Shown: positions 63,002 to 64,000 of the stretch, one piece after another
Position numbering within the stretch: the stretch's first letter is position 1
Layout of the letters: every line of letters begins with the position of its first letter
NCBI GenBank assembly: GCA_021397845.1
Contig: CM038044.1
Coordinates: 80,919,942 to 80,983,941 of the forward strand
DNA: 64,000 nt
From: Areca catechu
Lineage: Eukaryota > Streptophyta > Magnoliopsida > Arecales > Arecaceae
Reading direction: 5' to 3'
The notes under the pieces: model-generated
What the model was told of the DNA's origin: nothing
The model's input: only the letters and a program-made list of their open reading frames with translations
Databases searched by the model: none
Translations under genes and position numbers: made by a program

Positions 63002-63126
63002 GCAAGACTCGATCAGACCGACTATAGCTGACTAGACCTTGAGTCCAAACTAGATGCTCAATCAGGGTGGCAAACTAGCCTATAGTAACCCTGTACTCAG
63101 CCAGGCAGGTGTAAGGGGAGTGTTAG
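63002..63126 (-). other. gypsy-3m leader, cut
   Basis: Matches 57604-57732 inverted and ends at TGTTAG, where homology to gypsy-3p stops. Confidence 0.8.
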
Positions 63127-64000
63127 TGGTGTGATATGCATGATGAGGATGCAAACATGTAACTCTAAAGGAGATTAACCAAAATTTAACTAGCAATTCC
63201 TACTTGCATATGAGTGATTCAACATATAAGATCAAGGAGATCTAAATAAGAAACCCTAAATGCTTATACTTAAACCCAGCTAGGAGGACTATCAAAATCT
63301 TAAAGAAATAGGACAAGATTAGAATTCGCACACAAGTCAAGCTAGCCCTATTTAATGATCCCGATCTTAAAATACTAGGAGTTCAAGCATTGAAATCTCA
63401 AGCACAAGGGATTCACTCTTAAGGTTCTCAAATGAAAGATCATACCACATAAGATGGGCCTTCTAACTTTCTGGTTTGTAGCAAGTAATCCTTCCTCTTG
63501 GATCTGGAGCCTAGAGAACCCTGCAACAAAGAAACCAAGATGATTAGAAACTTAATTAAAAGTGAAAAGATTGATGGAACTCAAAAGGAGAGTTTGTTGG
63601 AAATGATCCTTGGCGCCATGGTGGAAGCTTGTGTTGGTGTTGATCTTCTTCTTGAGAGGATGTCCTTAATTCGCTTTGAAGGAAGAGGATTGCTTAGAAG
63701 ATGAAGAGTAAAGAGAAGGATTAGGGAGAAGAAATGGTGGAGGAGAGGAAGAGGTTCACTTAGGCACAAAGATCCACATAGGCACATAGAAACACATAGA
63801 AAAGTGCTGGAAATTTGTATTCACTCATCCATCCTTTACAAGGGGCATCCAAGGCTTTAAATAAAGCCTTACAAATTTTGAAATTTCAAATCCCTAAACA
63901 AGTGGAGTAATATAAGGGGAGAGGGCTGATTTTTTTGCTTGAAATCCTCCTTGGCCAACTTCCTTGAATTTGAACTTGGGATGGCACCCTCTTGTGGTGA
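63127..64000 (-). repeat. partial LTR of another element, leaving the window
   Basis: Homology to the gypsy-3 leader stops after GTTAG (63122-63126, candidate TSD) and the sequence starts TGGTGTGATATGCATGATG, which on the minus strand ends in ..ATATCACACCA. The minus strand also has a TTTATTTAAAGCC box (about 63850-63862) and a polypyrimidine-TTGCAG-GG site at 63521-63526, as in the other gypsy LTR leaders. No supported gene is inside; the right end is outside the window. Confidence 0.5.

Larger units (their letters stand above)
52871..63126 (-). mobile_element. gypsy-3m: non-autonomous chromodomain gypsy, minus strand
   Basis: 3' LTR 52871-54320, integrase tail and chromodomain 54321-55391, gag-like region 61551-63001 and part of the leader to 63126. 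It is interrupted by a plus-strand copy of its own family (55397-61550, TSD TATAG). Removing that copy joins DLISLNKYLQDESPP to VPIKDLFPEIGDPS, as in the uninterrupted homolog. The 5' LTR is missing because another LTR begins at 63127. No capsid, protease, RT or RNase H is present. Confidence 0.85.

Overview
The window is plant nuclear DNA made almost entirely of nested LTR retrotransposons. I found no convincing host gene, tRNA, rRNA or CRISPR array. Evidence for a plant: Ty1/copia and chromodomain-bearing Ty3/gypsy elements, primer-binding sites (PBS) of the TGGTATCAGAGC type (initiator tRNA-Met), LTRs bounded by TG..CA, 5-bp target-site duplications (TSDs), and an extra post-pol ORF of the 'putative plant transposon protein' type. 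A flowering plant is certain enough; a repeat-rich monocot is only a guess.

Left block (1-13081). A minus-strand Sirevirus-like copia element (copia-A, 1-4526, cut by the window edge) sits inside the gag of a plus-strand chromovirus (gypsy-1, 4527-12871). The 3' LTR of gypsy-1 is itself interrupted by a 2450-bp solo LTR (10216-12665, TSD AACCT).

Main block (13082 to the right edge). A second Sirevirus-like copia element (copia-C) is the container. Its 5' LTR is 13082-14591, its gag is split at 14913/44531, pol and a third ORF lie at 46003-51395, and its 3' LTR starts at 52307. Inside its gag lies copia-2 (14914-44530, TSD TCTCC). Inside the 5' LTR of copia-2 lies copia-1 (16190-26141, TSD TTAGC), the only intact element: identical-length 2449-bp LTRs and an uninterrupted 1296-codon gag-pol. 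Inside the leader of copia-2 lies a 9.9-kb gypsy composite (28081-37996, candidate TSD GAGTC) with LTRs pointing in opposite directions, miniature LTR-93bp-LTR units, a tandem LTR array and scrambled coding fragments.

Right block. The 3' LTR of copia-C is broken at 52870 by a minus-strand gypsy element (gypsy-3m, 52871-63126). That element was hit by a plus-strand copy of its own family (gypsy-3p, 55397-61550, TSD TATAG), and another LTR starts at 63127 and leaves the window. The gypsy-3 elements lack capsid, protease, RT and RNase H. They carry a gag-like N-terminus joined to an integrase tail and chromodomain, which looks like a shared non-autonomous structure.

Only copia-1 could plausibly encode its own mobility. 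The order of insertions can be read directly from the nesting. Coordinates of LTR ends were set by eye from TG..CA termini, TSDs and PBS/PPT context.
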